Assembly (NCBI GenBank): GCA_028280615.1
Contig: JANQLK010000041.1
Span: 1-47,779, forward strand
Source: Woeseiaceae bacterium
GTDB taxonomy: Bacteria > Pseudomonadota > Gammaproteobacteria > Steroidobacterales > Woeseiaceae
Direction of reading: 5' to 3'
DNA: 47,779 nucleotides
The notes below the pieces were generated by a model. That model made no database searches and was not told the origin of the DNA. It worked only from the letters and a program-made list of their open reading frames with translations. Positions 1 through 13,055 of the stretch are shown here, in pieces; the first letter of the stretch is position 1, and each line of letters begins with the position of its first letter. The translations under genes and the position numbers were made by a program.

Positions 1-158
1 CACTGCATAGAAACGTTAACTACCGACAAGCTTTGCGGATCATACGGTCTCAGTATGACAAATGCGAGACAATTTCGAGCAGTCTGTGACGTACCGCCGT
101 GACGCTTCGGTCAGGCCGAAATATTGCTACGGATTTACCGTAATGCGAGGAGAACTGG
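1..158. other. Gene-free left edge
   Basis: I see no convincing gene here. One short frame can be read across it (62-259) but it runs into the palindromic element and has no recognisable motifs. Two small hairpins are visible, one around 110-125 and one at 128-142 (5-bp stem, AT-rich loop). The stretch may hold the 3' or 5' flank of a gene lying outside the window. Confidence 0.4.
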
Positions 159-3549
<3,391 letters not shown>

Positions 3550-3553
<4 letters not shown>

Positions 3554-6360
3554 CCGTCAGCCCTGGAGACCAGGGACGAGCGCTGCCAGCCGTTCTCCGT
3601 GCGCCGGACTTCATAGGCGGGCCAGTACTGGTTGTCGGGCTTGAGCGTGATGACCTCCACGGCACCGTTCCATGTCACGGTCGTAACCCGCACCGACTCC
3701 TGATCGCGCTTCTGCATGACGACGTCAACGAAGGTTTCTAGATCCGGCGTCGGCGTGTCGTCGATACGCGTAACCCGGCGCCCGGCCCAGAGGCCGTAGC
3801 GCGTCGCCGGCGAGCCGTAGCTGAAGAAGGCGACGTAAACGCCGTACGGATCGATGCCGCGCTGCGCGGCCATCGGCCGGTGCGGGTTCTGCAGCAGCGC
3901 ACCGGCCCACGACACGGCGCGCTGGATGCCGTCACCGTCGAGCGCCGCGGTTGGTATGTCCAGATCGAGCTGCTTGCCGTCGCGCCAGACCGAGACCGTG
4001 ACCTCGGGCTTCTGGGTCGCCTTTTCGAGCGCCCGGAACGACGTGACCACCTGGCCGTCGACGGCCAGCACGATGTCGCCGTTCTTGAGCACTTCGGCAG
4101 CTTCGCTGCCCGCGACGAGACGCGTAACGCTCAGCGCGCGGCGGCGCTCCGGGTCGTTGGACTCCAGCCGCTCGAGCCACTCCTCGGCGACGCCCATGTT
4201 GCGGGCCGCGAACAGCGGTGCGTACACGAACTCGGCTTCCAGCGAGTAGAACGGCCGGCCTTCGCGCACGATATCGACGAACTCTTTGAGAACATCGCTC
4301 GAGATTCCGCGGTTGATCTGCGCCCCGTCACCGCTCGTCTGCAGCATGAAACTCGACCATGTCGCCTGCACGCGGCCGCGCTTGTCGACCAGCACGCCAT
4401 CGAAATCCGCGGGGCCGTTGACGAGCGAAATGGCCTCGATGTTCGAGTCCCGAAACCGCAAGGTGCGTGACAGCGGCAGGATCAGCGGCTCGACCGAGGC
4501 TACCTCGGCCTTCTGCCTCGCGAGCTGGTGATCGGACTTGATGCCGACGACGAAGGTTTCATCGCCGGGTTTCAGCGGCCTGGTATCGAACTTCGCGGAC
4601 CGGACGGGCGTGTTGCCGATCGCGGCCGGATCGTAGGACACCATCGCGTAGTTGTGCAGCGGATGGACCTGCTCGACCTCGGCACGAACCTCGAGCGAGC
4701 CGGCGAAGGTGATCGTCACGTCGCCGATCGCGACCGGGACCGTGTTGCGATCGACGACCACGAGCCCCTTATCGGCGTCGACGATGACACCGGTGCCGTA
4801 GTAGTGGCGATCCGCGACGCCGGACACCGTGTACGGCAGATCGAAGGTCACGACCACGAGCGACGGCGCGATCGCGTCGACGCGCGGGTCCGAATAGCGG
4901 GTAAAGCGCGTGCTGCCGACCTTGGCCGGCTTCTCCGGCGGGCCGTCGGACAGGTCGCGGCAGGGCCAGACGCCCGTCGCGTCGTCTCGTTCGCAGCGGC
5001 GCACCGGGAACCACACGCGGTCCATCTCGAACGGCCGCACGGTCGAGTTCTGCGGATTGTCGATCGTGACGTAACGCAGCGCCGAGCGTGAACCGTGCGC
5101 GATCTTGTCGAGCGCGCGCTCGAAGTCGTCGAGACTTAGAACCGGGTCGCCGCCGAACTCGGTGACCACGGCGCCGCGCGGCACGCCGGATTTCGACATC
5201 AGATAGCCCGGGTTGGCAACGTACACGCCGGCCACGGGCAGGTTGTAGTGCCGAGCCTGCTGGTAAGACAGGTTGTTGACGATCGCGTCGCCGACTTCAA
5301 TGTAAGCCGACGGCGTGATGGCGTGCAGATCGGTCACTTCGACGCTGGTCGTCACCTGCTTGCCGCCGCGCTCGAGCAGGATTTCAACGTGCTCGCCGAC
5401 GTTGTCGTCGAGCACCGCGGCCAGCGGCACGAACCGCGTTACGAGTTCGTCGTTGATGCTCAGGAGTATGTCGCCCGGCTCGAGCTTGCCTTCGGCCGGC
5501 GACCCAGGGATCACCTGCTGCACGGTGAGCATGCCTGTCTGGTCGGGAAAGGCCAGCCGCACGACTCGCTCGGTGTCTTCGGCCAGGCCGAGCCGCTCGA
5601 GCTCGTCGTAGGGTCTGCTTTCGAACATCGTCTGCAGCGTCCCGCGTGTAACCGGCGCCCCGTCCTGGATGAGCTCGAGCGCCCGCTCGATGCGGTCGAG
5701 CGGCAGGAAAAAGCTGCTGGCCGCCGTGTTGTTGGCGCCGGCGTTGAGGGCCACGACCTCGCCGTCGATGTTGACGACGGGCGAACCCGAAGAGCCGCCG
5801 GACGTGCCCGAGGCGGCCTGCAGATAGAACGTGTTGAAGTCATTGTATTTGCCGCGGCCGTACTCGGGTGCCTTGCGATCGAGGCGCGCGATCGTGCCCG
5901 CCAGGATCGACAGCTGCTCGCCTGCGTCGTTGCCGATCACGCGTATTTCGCGGCCGATGCCGGCGCCCTCGGGCTTCAGCGGCAGCTCGGTGGGCTCCAG
6001 GTATTTGAGCTCGACCGGATCGTATCGGAAGAAGCCGAAATCGTGGACCGGATCGCGGTAGACCGGGGTGAGCCGGACCTCTTCGTTGTTGCGGAACACG
6101 GCTTCGGCGACCACGGGCCCCGGCGTCACGACGTGCCGATTGGTCAGGATCAGGCCGCGCTCCGCGTCGACGACGAAGCCCGTAGCCTGCGACGAGGAGT
6201 TCCACTCGGTATCGAACGCGCGCGTGCTGTCGACCCGGATCGACACGACCCCCGAGGCGATGCGGTCGAGCGTGCTGGTCCACGCCGTCTCATCGGCGGC
6301 GGAGAGCGGCGCGCTAAAGGCGAGTGCGGCGATGGCGAGTAGCTTGCGTCCGGAATCCAT
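3550..6360 (-). CDS. Nma111-like tandem HtrA protease with PDZ domains
   Basis: A 936-aa envelope serine protease-like protein with a signal peptide (about 1-21). The first trypsin-like domain has a full triad: H76 in TNRHVV, D107 in DPVHDFGF, S191 in GGSSGSP. PDZ-like segments follow at about 265-345 and 365-450. A second trypsin-like domain (about 495-700) is degenerate: Asn539 at the His position, Asn570 at the Asp position, and no Ser in the nucleophile region (about 650-655). Two more PDZ-like regions occupy about 715-790 and 830-890. Length, duplication and motifs such as RVIGNDAGE and NDFNT closely match fungal Nma111-type proteases. Substrate unknown; quality control is an inference. 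Confidence 0.85.
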
Positions 6361-6398
6361 GGTGCTCCTGCGTGATCCTGGCTGTGCCCAGCCCTACG

Positions 6399-6411
6399 AT
6401 TCTAGACTATA
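6399..6411 (-). promoter_or_regulatory. Candidate -10 region for the HtrA-like gene
   Basis: Two overlapping -10-like hexamers on the minus strand, TATAGT (6406-6411) and TAGAAT (6399-6404), lie 38-50 nt upstream of the ATG at 6360, in the gap between gcvPB and this gene. No strong -35 is seen. An AGGAG ribosome-binding site is visible just before the start. Confidence 0.35.
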
Positions 6412-6459
6412 AGGGACTGGCGATACCCGTCACGGTTCCCATTATCGGCGCCCGGGGCG

Positions 6460-7935
6460 CTAGCTTTCGTCGGTGGCCGGCCGGTAACGCACGTCGAGTT
6501 GCCGCGCCGCCTTGACGTCGTCGAGACGCCGTATGGGCTGCTTGTACGGCGCCTCCTTGTAGGATTCGCCGTCCCGTGCGCCATCGGCGATCGCGATCAT
6601 CGCGTCGACGAAACCATCGAGCGTCTCCTTGCTTTCGGTCTCGGTCGGCTCGATGAGCAGGCACTCGGGCACGAGCAGCGGGAAATAGGTCGTCGGCGCG
6701 TGATAGTTGCGGTCGAGCAGCGCCTTGGCGACGTCCATGGCCGTCATGTCGTAGTTCTTGGCTTCCTTGCGCAGCGTGATGATGAACTCATGGCTCGCCC
6801 GCCGCGTCGGGTAGGCGAGTTCGAAACCCGCGTCGCGCAGCCGCGCCTGCAGGTAGTTTGCGTTCAGCGTCGCGTACTCGGCGATGCGCCGCATGCCGTC
6901 GCGGCCCACCATGCGCATATAGATGTACGCACGAAGCAGGACGCCCGCGTTGCCCATGAAGCCGGACAGGCGGCCGATGCTCTCGGGCATGTCGTCTTCA
7001 TCGAGCCAGCGGTACGTGGTTACACCGTCCTTCGTCTCGGCACCTACGACCGGGATCGGCATGTAAGCGAGCAGACGCTCGCCGACGCCGATCGCGCCCG
7101 AGCCCGGCCCGCCGCCGCCGTGCGGCGTCGAGAAGGTCTTGTGCAGGTTCATGTGGATGACGTCGAAGCCCATGTCACCGGGCCGGACCTTGCCGAGAAT
7201 CGCGTTAAGGTTGGCGCCGTCGTAGTACAGCAGGCCGCCGGCGTCGTGGACGATCTTCTCGAGGTCTGCGATATGCCGCTCGAAGACACCGAGCGTCGAC
7301 GGGTTGGTCAGCATGATGCCGGCCGTGTGCGGGCCGACCACGGACTTCAGCGCGTCGAGGTCGACGTCGCCTTCGTCGTTGGTCGGAATCTCTCGAACCT
7401 TGTAGCCGCACATGACGGCCGTCGCGGGATTGGTGCCATGCGCAGCATCGGGAACGATGATCTCGCTGCGCTCGGCGTCGCCTCGCGCATCGTGGTAGGC
7501 CTTGATCATTGCGACACCCGCGAACTCGCCCTGCGCGCCGGCCATCGGCGTCAGCGACACCCCACGCATGCCCGTGACTTCCTTGAGCATTTCCTGCAGT
7601 TCGTACATGCAGGTCAGGTAGCCCTGGCCGTGGCTGACGGGCCCCAGCGGATGCCGGCCCAGGAGGCCCGGCAGCATCGCGAGCGTGTTGCAGGCCCTGG
7701 GGTTGTACTTCATCGTGCACGAGCCGAGCGGGTAAAAATGCGTGTCGATGGAGAAGTTGCGCTGCGACAGGCGCGTGTAGTGCCGGACGACCTGCAGTTC
7801 GGACGCCTCGACGAGCCGCGGTCGGTCGGTCCGCAGGAAGGCCTCGGGAACGTCGGTTTTGTCGTCGAGCCTGGGGGCCTGCGCGAACGCGCGGCGTCCG
7901 TGCCGGGACTTTTCGAATATGGAGTGATGTTGCAT
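6460..7935 (-). CDS. gcvPB: Glycine dehydrogenase (decarboxylating) subunit 2
   Basis: C-terminal half of the P-protein of the glycine cleavage system. With GcvPA it decarboxylates glycine using PLP and passes the aminomethyl group to the lipoyl arm of GcvH. The 491-aa protein carries the PLP lysine (K266) in [19 protein letters not shown], and NPATAVM and [10 protein letters not shown] motifs typical of the family. Its start lies 4 nt after the stop of tpx, so it is translated from the same operon. In many gammaproteobacteria P-protein is one roughly 950-aa chain; here it is split in two. A second ATG seven nucleotides upstream is out of frame. Confidence 0.97.
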   Translation of the reverse strand: MQHHSIFEKSRHGRRAFAQAPRLDDKTDVPEAFLRTDRPRLVEASELQVVRHYTRLSQRNFSIDTHFYPLGSCTMKYNPRACNTLAMLPGLLGRHPLGPVSHGQGYLTCMYELQEMLKEVTGMRGVSLTPMAGAQGEFAGVAMIKAYHDARGDAERSEIIVPDAAHGTNPATAVMCGYKVREIPTNDEGDVDLDALKSVVGPHTAGIMLTNPSTLGVFERHIADLEKIVHDAGGLLYYDGANLNAILGKVRPGDMGFDVIHMNLHKTFSTPHGGGGPGSGAIGVGERLLAYMPIPVVGAETKDGVTTYRWLDEDDMPESIGRLSGFMGNAGVLLRAYIYMRMVGRDGMRRIAEYATLNANYLQARLRDAGFELAYPTRRASHEFIITLRKEAKNYDMTAMDVAKALLDRNYHAPTTYFPLLVPECLLIEPTETESKETLDGFVDAMIAIADGARDGESYKEAPYKQPIRRLDDVKAARQLDVRYRPATDES

Positions 7936-7939
7936 TGGC

Positions 7940-8470
7940 CTACTCGTCGCTTGTTAGCCCGAGGGCGCGAAACGCGGCCTCGTAGTCGGGTTCGGAGGAA
8001 ATACTCTCCAGCTGCTCGGTATGTACGATCGTGTTGTTCTCGTCGAGGACGACCACGGCCCTCGCGAACATGCCGGCCAGCGGGCCGGAAATGATCTGGA
8101 CGCCGTAGTTCTCGCCGAATCCGCCATGCCGGATGGCCGACAGGCCCGTGACGTTCTCGAGCTCGTGCTCCTCGATGAAGCGCGCGTGCGCGAACGGCAA
8201 ATCGTAGGACACCATGAGCATGGCGACGTCCTCGATGCCCTCGGCGCGGCGATTGAACTCGATGACCGAATTCGCGCACGCCGAGGTGTCGATGCTCACG
8301 AAAATGTTCATGATCTTGCGCTGGCCGGTCCAGTTCGCGAGCGACACGTTCTGCAGCTTGGTGTTGACCAGCATGATGTCGGGCGCCTTGCTGCCGACCG
8401 TCGGCAGCGGACCAAAGGTCCGCGTATCGCCGCGTTCGAACAGGGTCTGTGCGAGGATCGTTTCGCTCAT
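7940..8470 (-). CDS. tpx: Thiol peroxidase, atypical single-cysteine Tpx
   Basis: Peroxiredoxin of the Tpx family that reduces hydrogen peroxide or alkyl peroxides. The 176-aa protein has the TxxC peroxidatic motif with Cys65 ([11 protein letters not shown]) and the family segment [11 protein letters not shown]. In E. coli Tpx the resolving cysteine follows that segment; here the position is Ile, and no other Cys exists in the chain. It would therefore act as a 1-Cys enzyme needing an external thiol. It lies between gcvPA and gcvPB: its ATG overlaps the gcvPA stop by 4 nt and gcvPB starts 4 nt after its stop. Family assignment is firm; the mechanism is inferred. Confidence 0.93.
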   Translation of the reverse strand: MSETILAQTLFERGDTRTFGPLPTVGSKAPDIMLVNTKLQNVSLANWTGQRKIMNIFVSIDTSACANSVIEFNRRAEGIEDVAMLMVSYDLPFAHARFIEEHELENVTGLSAIRHGGFGENYGVQIISGPLAGMFARAVVVLDENNTIVHTEQLESISSEPDYEAAFRALGLTSDE

Positions 8471-9840
8471 GCGCTTTTCAGGGCTTTCGACTGCATGACG
8501 TCGCGCATCGCCGAGGCGTAGGCATCGATGTCGGCGTCCGTCTTGGTCTCGGTCGCGCAGACCAGCAGCGCCTCACCGTATTCGGGATAGTAGTCCGAGA
8601 GGTCGAGTCCGCCGAGAATTCCCACCTCGGCGAGCGCCTCGAGCACGGGCGCGACCGGGCGATTGAGCTTCAGCGCCACTTCGTGGAAATGTGGCGTGCC
8701 GAACAGCGGCTCGATGCCGTCGATGCCCGTCAGCGCGTCCGCGAGCTGTGCCGTCCGGCGGCAGGACTCGGCCGCGACCGAGCGGATGCCGTCGAATCCC
8801 AGGAGCGCCATGTAGATCGTCGCGGCGGTTACCGCGAGACCCTGGTTCGTGCAGATGTTCGAAGTCGCCTTGGAACGCCTGATGTGCTGCTCACGCGCCT
8901 GCAGCGTCAGCGTGTAGCCCATGTTGCCGTCCAGGTCCGTCGTGCGGCCGACGATGCGGCCCGGCATCTGCCGCACGTGCTGCTGCTTGCAGGTCATGAA
9001 GCCGAAATACGGTCCGCCGGACGACAGCGGTACGCCGAGCGGCTGGCCTTCGCCACAGGCGACGTCCGCCCCCTGGCTGCCCCAGTGGCCCGGCGCCTTG
9101 AGCAGCGCGAGCGAGGTGGGATTGGTGATCGCAATGACCAGCGCGCCGCGTTCGTGCGCCCAGTCGGTCAGCCGGTCCACGTCTTCGAAGCTGCCGCAGA
9201 AAGTCGGCTGCTGCATGACCACGGCGACCGGGTCGGCGCCGTCGTCGAGCGAGTCGAAGTCCACGTTACCGGTCGCCCTGTCCGCCGGCAGCGGCTCGAA
9301 GGTGAGACCCTGGGTGCCCGCGATGGCCTCGGCCACCTTGCGGTAGGTCGGATTGACCCCGGGCGCGAGCAGCACGCGGCGCGACTTCGACTTGCGATTG
9401 CTGCGCACGCACATGAGTGCCGCCTCGGCGAGTCCGGAGGCGCCGTCGTACAGCGAGGCATTGCTGACGTCCAGGCCCGTGAGCTCGGTGATCATGGTCT
9501 GGTACTCGTAGATCGTCTGCAACGTGCCCTGACTCGCCTCCGCCTGATACGGCGTATAGGCGCTGTAGTATTCACCGCGCGTGGTCAGCTCCCAGACCGC
9601 GGCGGGAATGTGGTGCTCGTACGCACCGCCACCGAGGAAGCACAGCGGTGCACCGTCCATCGCGGCGCGCTCGCGCATGAGCCGGGCCACCTCCATCTCG
9701 GAGAGCGCCTCGGGAATGCCGTCGAGGCTGTCGATGCGCAGCTCGTCCGGAATCTCGTCGAACAGGTCGTCGATCGACTCCGCGCCGATCGCTTCGAGCA
9801 TTTCGGCCAGGTCTTTGTCGGTATGTGGTATGAAGGCCAT
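8467..9840 (-). CDS. gcvPA: Glycine dehydrogenase (decarboxylating) subunit 1
   Basis: N-terminal half of the split P-protein, partner of GcvPB in glycine decarboxylation. The 457-aa length fits the GcvPA family, as do the N-terminus [15 protein letters not shown], the [14 protein letters not shown] and [14 protein letters not shown] motifs, and the [10 protein letters not shown] segment. It contains no PLP lysine of its own, as expected for this subunit. It follows gcvH by 22 nt, and its stop overlaps the tpx start (ATGA). Expression is probably set by the glycine riboswitch upstream of gcvT. Confidence 0.97.
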   Translation of the reverse strand: MAFIPHTDKDLAEMLEAIGAESIDDLFDEIPDELRIDSLDGIPEALSEMEVARLMRERAAMDGAPLCFLGGGAYEHHIPAAVWELTTRGEYYSAYTPYQAEASQGTLQTIYEYQTMITELTGLDVSNASLYDGASGLAEAALMCVRSNRKSKSRRVLLAPGVNPTYRKVAEAIAGTQGLTFEPLPADRATGNVDFDSLDDGADPVAVVMQQPTFCGSFEDVDRLTDWAHERGALVIAITNPTSLALLKAPGHWGSQGADVACGEGQPLGVPLSSGGPYFGFMTCKQQHVRQMPGRIVGRTTDLDGNMGYTLTLQAREQHIRRSKATSNICTNQGLAVTAATIYMALLGFDGIRSVAAESCRRTAQLADALTGIDGIEPLFGTPHFHEVALKLNRPVAPVLEALAEVGILGGLDLSDYYPEYGEALLVCATETKTDADIDAYASAMRDVMQSKALKSA

Positions 9841-9862
9841 GTTGCTTCCCGTGGTATTGGCG

Positions 9863-10258
9863 TCAGTCGTCGAGCTCGTCGAGCAGCGCCTGGTAGTCGT
9901 CCGGCGACATCAGACCGTCGTCGTCGCCATCGCCCTCGGGTGTCAGACGTACGATCCAGCCTTCGCCGTAGGGATCGGAGTTGATTTTCTCGGGGTCGTC
10001 GGCGAGCAATTCGTTGACGGCAACGACCGTGCCGGCGATCGGCGCGTAGACGTCGGACGCCGCCTTGACGGATTCGACGACCGCCATCTCGCCCTCGACC
10101 TCGAGTGCCTGGCCCTCGTCGGGCAGTTCCACGTACACGAGATCGCCGAGCGCTGCCTGGGCGTGATCGGTGATGCCGACCGTCACGCTGCCGTCCTCTT
10201 CGCGGCGAAGCCACTCGTGCTCTTTCGTGTATAGCAGGTCTCCGGGCAGGTCACTCAT
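9863..10258 (-). CDS. gcvH: Glycine cleavage system H protein
   Basis: Lipoyl carrier protein shuttling the aminomethyl intermediate between P-, T- and L-proteins. The 131-aa protein shows TKEHEWL at the N-terminus and the lipoylation site K65 in [13 protein letters not shown], both diagnostic. It starts 34 nt after the gcvT stop and precedes gcvPA by 22 nt. The C-terminal acidic run (GDGDDDG) is a little longer than usual. No L-protein (dihydrolipoamide dehydrogenase) gene is in the operon, as is normal since it is shared with other complexes. Confidence 0.98.
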   Translation of the reverse strand: MSDLPGDLLYTKEHEWLRREEDGSVTVGITDHAQAALGDLVYVELPDEGQALEVEGEMAVVESVKAASDVYAPIAGTVVAVNELLADDPEKINSDPYGEGWIVRLTPEGDGDDDGLMSPDDYQALLDELDD

Positions 10259-10292
10259 TTCGATCTCCTAAGCTTCAAGTCGTCGCGCTGCC

Positions 10293-11381
10293 TCAAAGGT
10301 CGACGCGAATTTTTCCGTTGCGAACGAACGGCGGTTTGACGATGCGCACATCGAGCAGCTTGCCGCGTATGTCGACCCTGGCGCGGTCGTAGTCGCCGGC
10401 CGGCAGCCGCGCCAGCGCGATGGAACGCTCGAGCGTCGGCGAAAAACCGCCCGAGGTCGTTTCACCCTCGCCGACGCCGTCGACGACGACGCGCTGATGA
10501 CTGCGCAGTACGCCGCGGTCCTCGAGTACCAGGCCTACGAAGCGCAGGCCGTCCTTCTCGCGTGCTGCATCGAGCACCTTGCGGCCGATGAAGTCGCGAT
10601 CGGCCGGTTCGAACGCAACGGTCCAGGCGAGACCTGCGTCAAGCGGCGACACGCTCTCGTCCATGTCGTTGCCATACAGGTTCATGCCGGCCTCGAGCCG
10701 CAACGTATCGCGCGCGCCGAGCCCGCAGGGTTTCACGCCGGCCTCGATCAAGCCGTCCCAGGCCGTCCCGGCGAGATCGGCGGGAAGGATGATCTCCCAG
10801 CCGTCCTCGCCCGTGTAGCCGGTCCGGGCAATGAGCCAGTCGCCCGCGGACAGCGACGTGAAGGGCTTGAGCGCAAGCGCGGCTTCACGATAGTCCTCGG
10901 CGACGATCGTTGCGGCAAGCTCCCGCGCCTTTGGGCCCTGGACGGCGATCATTGCAAGATCCTCGCGTTCCGTGACGCTTACGGCAAAGGGCTCGGCCTG
11001 CTCGCGGATCCATGCGAGGTCCTTTTCCCGGGTCGAGGCATTCACGACGAGGCGATAGTTCGCCGTATCGAAGAAATAGACGATGAGGTCGTCAATGACC
11101 CCGCCCGCCTCGTTCAGCATGCAGGTATAAAGCGCCTTGCCGGGCTCCGTTACCCGGGCGACGTCGTTGGCCAGCAGGTGGCGCAGGAACGCCTGGCAGC
11201 GTTCGCCTTCGAGATCGACGATCGTCATGTGAGAGACGTCGAAGACGCCGGCGTGGCCGCGCACGGCGTGGTGTTCTTCCTTTTGCGATCCGTAGTTGAC
11301 CGGCATGTCCCAGCCGCCGAAATCAACGAGACGCGCGCCGGAATCGACGTGTTTCTGATAGAGCGGTGTTCTAAGTCCCAT
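10293..11381 (-). CDS. gcvT: Aminomethyltransferase, glycine cleavage T protein
   Basis: Transfers the one-carbon unit from the H-protein intermediate to tetrahydrofolate, releasing ammonia. The 362-aa sequence shows the GcvT signatures [23 protein letters not shown] at the start, the VFDVSHM segment and [12 protein letters not shown] chose the ATG at 11381: it has a GGAG at 5-nt spacing and begins MGLRTPLY like the family. A TTG 33 nt upstream is in frame but lacks homology. It is first in the operon gcvT-gcvH-gcvPA-tpx-gcvPB and directly follows the tandem glycine riboswitch. Confidence 0.97.
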   Translation of the reverse strand: MGLRTPLYQKHVDSGARLVDFGGWDMPVNYGSQKEEHHAVRGHAGVFDVSHMTIVDLEGERCQAFLRHLLANDVARVTEPGKALYTCMLNEAGGVIDDLIVYFFDTANYRLVVNASTREKDLAWIREQAEPFAVSVTEREDLAMIAVQGPKARELAATIVAEDYREAALALKPFTSLSAGDWLIARTGYTGEDGWEIILPADLAGTAWDGLIEAGVKPCGLGARDTLRLEAGMNLYGNDMDESVSPLDAGLAWTVAFEPADRDFIGRKVLDAAREKDGLRFVGLVLEDRGVLRSHQRVVVDGVGEGETTSGGFSPTLERSIALARLPAGDYDRARVDIRGKLLDVRIVKPPFVRNGKIRVDL

Positions 11382-11432
11382 GGGGGCTCCGGCGGCAGTC
11401 TGTACTACGGGCAACGCTTCGCCCGCCGTGCC

Positions 11433-11606
11433 GCCCCTCTGTCCCTTGGTACCTGAGAGATAGACAGCCAGGCCGGCCGCTTTCCCCTTCGGTGGGCCGC
11501 AAGCGCGGCCACTCTCCAGAGCTGATCAGCGTACCCGGTCCTTTTGCCTGAGCGTTTCCGGGCGAGTTGCGCCTTCGGCGCCCCGTCTGTTCGGGGTCTC
11601 TTCCGG
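11433..11606 (-). promoter_or_regulatory. Tandem glycine riboswitch upstream of gcvT
   Basis: Read on the minus strand, the leader contains two successive glycine aptamers. Aptamer 1 (about 11606-11530) has GAGACC, CGCCGAAGG and the conserved AACGCTCAGGCAAAAGGACC. Aptamer 2 (about 11525-11433) has CTCTGGAGAG, ACCGAAGGGG and CTCAGGTACCAAGGGACAGAG. The short linker is typical of cooperative tandem glycine riboswitches, which usually turn on glycine cleavage genes when glycine is abundant. The 3' end is about 50 nt from the gcvT ATG, leaving room for an expression platform acting on the GGAG site. A weak -10 (TATCAT, 11630-11635) lies upstream. Limits are estimated to a few nucleotides. Confidence 0.92.
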
Positions 11607-11655
11607 GCACGCTATCGATCAGAGAGTGGATGATAGCCAATGGGCCCCGGCGCTG

Positions 11656-12036
11656 CTAGTCGATAGACTCGTCGGCCGGCGCCTCGTCCACGGGCGCCTC
11701 TTCGGGCGTCGCATCCTCGATGGCGCTCGCGGCCGCTGAAGCGGAGCAATCCCAGCCCCAGTCGGCAAGCTTGGTCAGAAACTCGTCGACGCGCGCCTCG
11801 CAGTAGCCTTCCTCACTCTGCGCGCGCCACAGCACCTGCTGGTCGCCGGGCGCCTCCGAATCCTTGTAGTAGTGCACTTCACAGGGCACGGATACGCCGG
11901 GCTCACGGTAAATCTCGATGCGTCGCTCGAGCTCGCCGAACGTGCAGCGGTGCTTGTCGGCATCCTGGGCGTCGGCATGGCCGGCCGGCCACGTGAGCAG
12001 GAAGGGAAATACCACGAGTATCGTTCGAATGGACAT
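11656..12036 (-). CDS. Small secreted protein of unknown function
   Basis: I do not recognise a named family. The 126-aa protein begins with a clear signal peptide (hydrophobic ILVVFPFLLTW, likely cleavage after ADAQ near residue 24). The mature part has four cysteines, enough for two disulphides, and the segments REPGVSVPCEVHYYKD and LADWGWDC, then a low-complexity acidic Ala/Glu/Asp tail. It lies between the gcv riboswitch and the RimK-like gene, 50 nt after the latter, on the same strand. A TATAGT box at 12069-12074 could give it its own promoter. A periplasmic location is inferred from the signal peptide. Confidence 0.75.
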   Translation of the reverse strand: MSIRTILVVFPFLLTWPAGHADAQDADKHRCTFGELERRIEIYREPGVSVPCEVHYYKDSEAPGDQQVLWRAQSEEGYCEARVDEFLTKLADWGWDCSASAAASAIEDATPEEAPVDEAPADESID

Positions 12037-12068
12037 GTTGCTTACTCGTTACTATTGGGACCTGAGGA

Positions 12069-12095
12069 ACTATAGCAGCTGGCGGATTATGTTAA
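12069..12095 (-). promoter_or_regulatory. Candidate promoter for the small secreted protein
   Basis: On the minus strand, TTAACA (12090-12095) and TATAGT (12069-12074) are separated by 15 bp, shorter than the ideal 17. The -35 overlaps the last codons of the RimK-like gene. The expected transcript start would give a leader of roughly 25 nt. Confidence 0.35.
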
Positions 12096-13055
12096 TGGCC
12101 TGTTGCTTGCCGGGAACTCCCGGCGCGCAACGCGGGCGCGCTCGGCGGGGTCGGCCGTGGGGTCGTGCAGCGCGTCGATGCGACGGATTCGGTACGCCAG
12201 GCCGACGCCGTTGGCGATCTGGATATTCAGCCCGGGCCGTGCGTTCATTTCCAGGATCAGCGGGCCGCGATCCCGATCGATGACGATGTCGACGCCGAGG
12301 TAGCCGAGCTCCGTGACTTCATAGCCGCGGGCCGCGGACTCGAGAATGAACTGCCAGTTGGGAATTTCGAGCCCGCTGATCAGCGCACCCGTGTCGGGGT
12401 GCTCGTCCACGACCTCGTTGCCCAGCACGCCGATCAGTGTCGTGCCGGTCTCGAGATCGACGCCCGCGCCGACGGCGCCCTGGTGCAGGTTGGCCTTGCC
12501 GTCCGATGCCCGCGTCGGCAGGCGGACCATTGCCATCGCCGGGTAGCCCCGATAGACGATGATGCGAACGTCCGGGACTCCCTGGTAGCTCGTCTCGGCG
12601 AATATGGGATCGAACCGGACACAGTACTCGATGAGCGCCTTGTCGGGTTTGCCGCCCAGGCTGTACTGACCGCCAACGATGTTCGAGATGTGGTGCTCGA
12701 CCTCGTCGGCGCGAACGAGCAGGCCGCTCGCCAACCGGAAGCTGTCGCGCTTGCGCGCGCTGCGTCCGCTCACGACCAGGATCCCGTCGCCGCCGCTGCC
12801 CTGCGCAGGCTTGACGACGAAGCTCTCGCGGTCGGCGACGAGCTCGCGAAAGCGGCTCACTTCGCCCTGGTTGCGGATGATGCCGTACAGGTCGGGAACG
12901 GCCATGCCGGCCGCGAGCGCGAGCTCCTTGGTGATCGTCTTGTCGTCGACGCGAGGAAAATAGCGGCGTTCATTGAGCCGCGCGATGAAGTCCGCATTGC
13001 GCTCGTTCAGGCCCAGCACCCCGGCCGCGCGCAGACGCTTCGCCACGCCGAACAT
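12087..13055 (-). CDS. Alpha-L-glutamate ligase-like ATP-grasp protein (RimK-related)
   Basis: ATP-grasp ligase of the RimK-related group often annotated alpha-L-glutamate ligase-like; its substrate is unknown. The 322-aa chain shows the ATP-grasp elements VVKPAQGSGGDGI (about residues 95-107) and the C-terminal metal-binding EMNARPGLNIQIAN. I chose the ATG at 13055 (MFGVAKRL); the longer frame adds 44 residues without homology and overlaps the upstream gene. Start and upstream stop overlap as TGATG, so it is coupled to the 7TM transglutaminase-like gene. These two families are known to neighbour each other, often with an ATP-dependent zinc protease-like protein that is absent here. Confidence 0.85.
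   Translation of the reverse strand: MFGVAKRLRAAGVLGLNERNADFIARLNERRYFPRVDDKTITKELALAAGMAVPDLYGIIRNQGEVSRFRELVADRESFVVKPAQGSGGDGILVVSGRSARKRDSFRLASGLLVRADEVEHHISNIVGGQYSLGGKPDKALIEYCVRFDPIFAETSYQGVPDVRIIVYRGYPAMAMVRLPTRASDGKANLHQGAVGAGVDLETGTTLIGVLGNEVVDEHPDTGALISGLEIPNWQFILESAARGYEVTELGYLGVDIVIDRDRGPLILEMNARPGLNIQIANGVGLAYRIRRIDALHDPTADPAERARVARREFPASNRPLT

Noticed and set aside
6406..6480. Hairpin GCGCCCCGGGCGC after gcvPB as a terminator
   Set aside because: The GC palindrome is short and not followed by a T run on the minus strand, so a terminator cannot be claimed.
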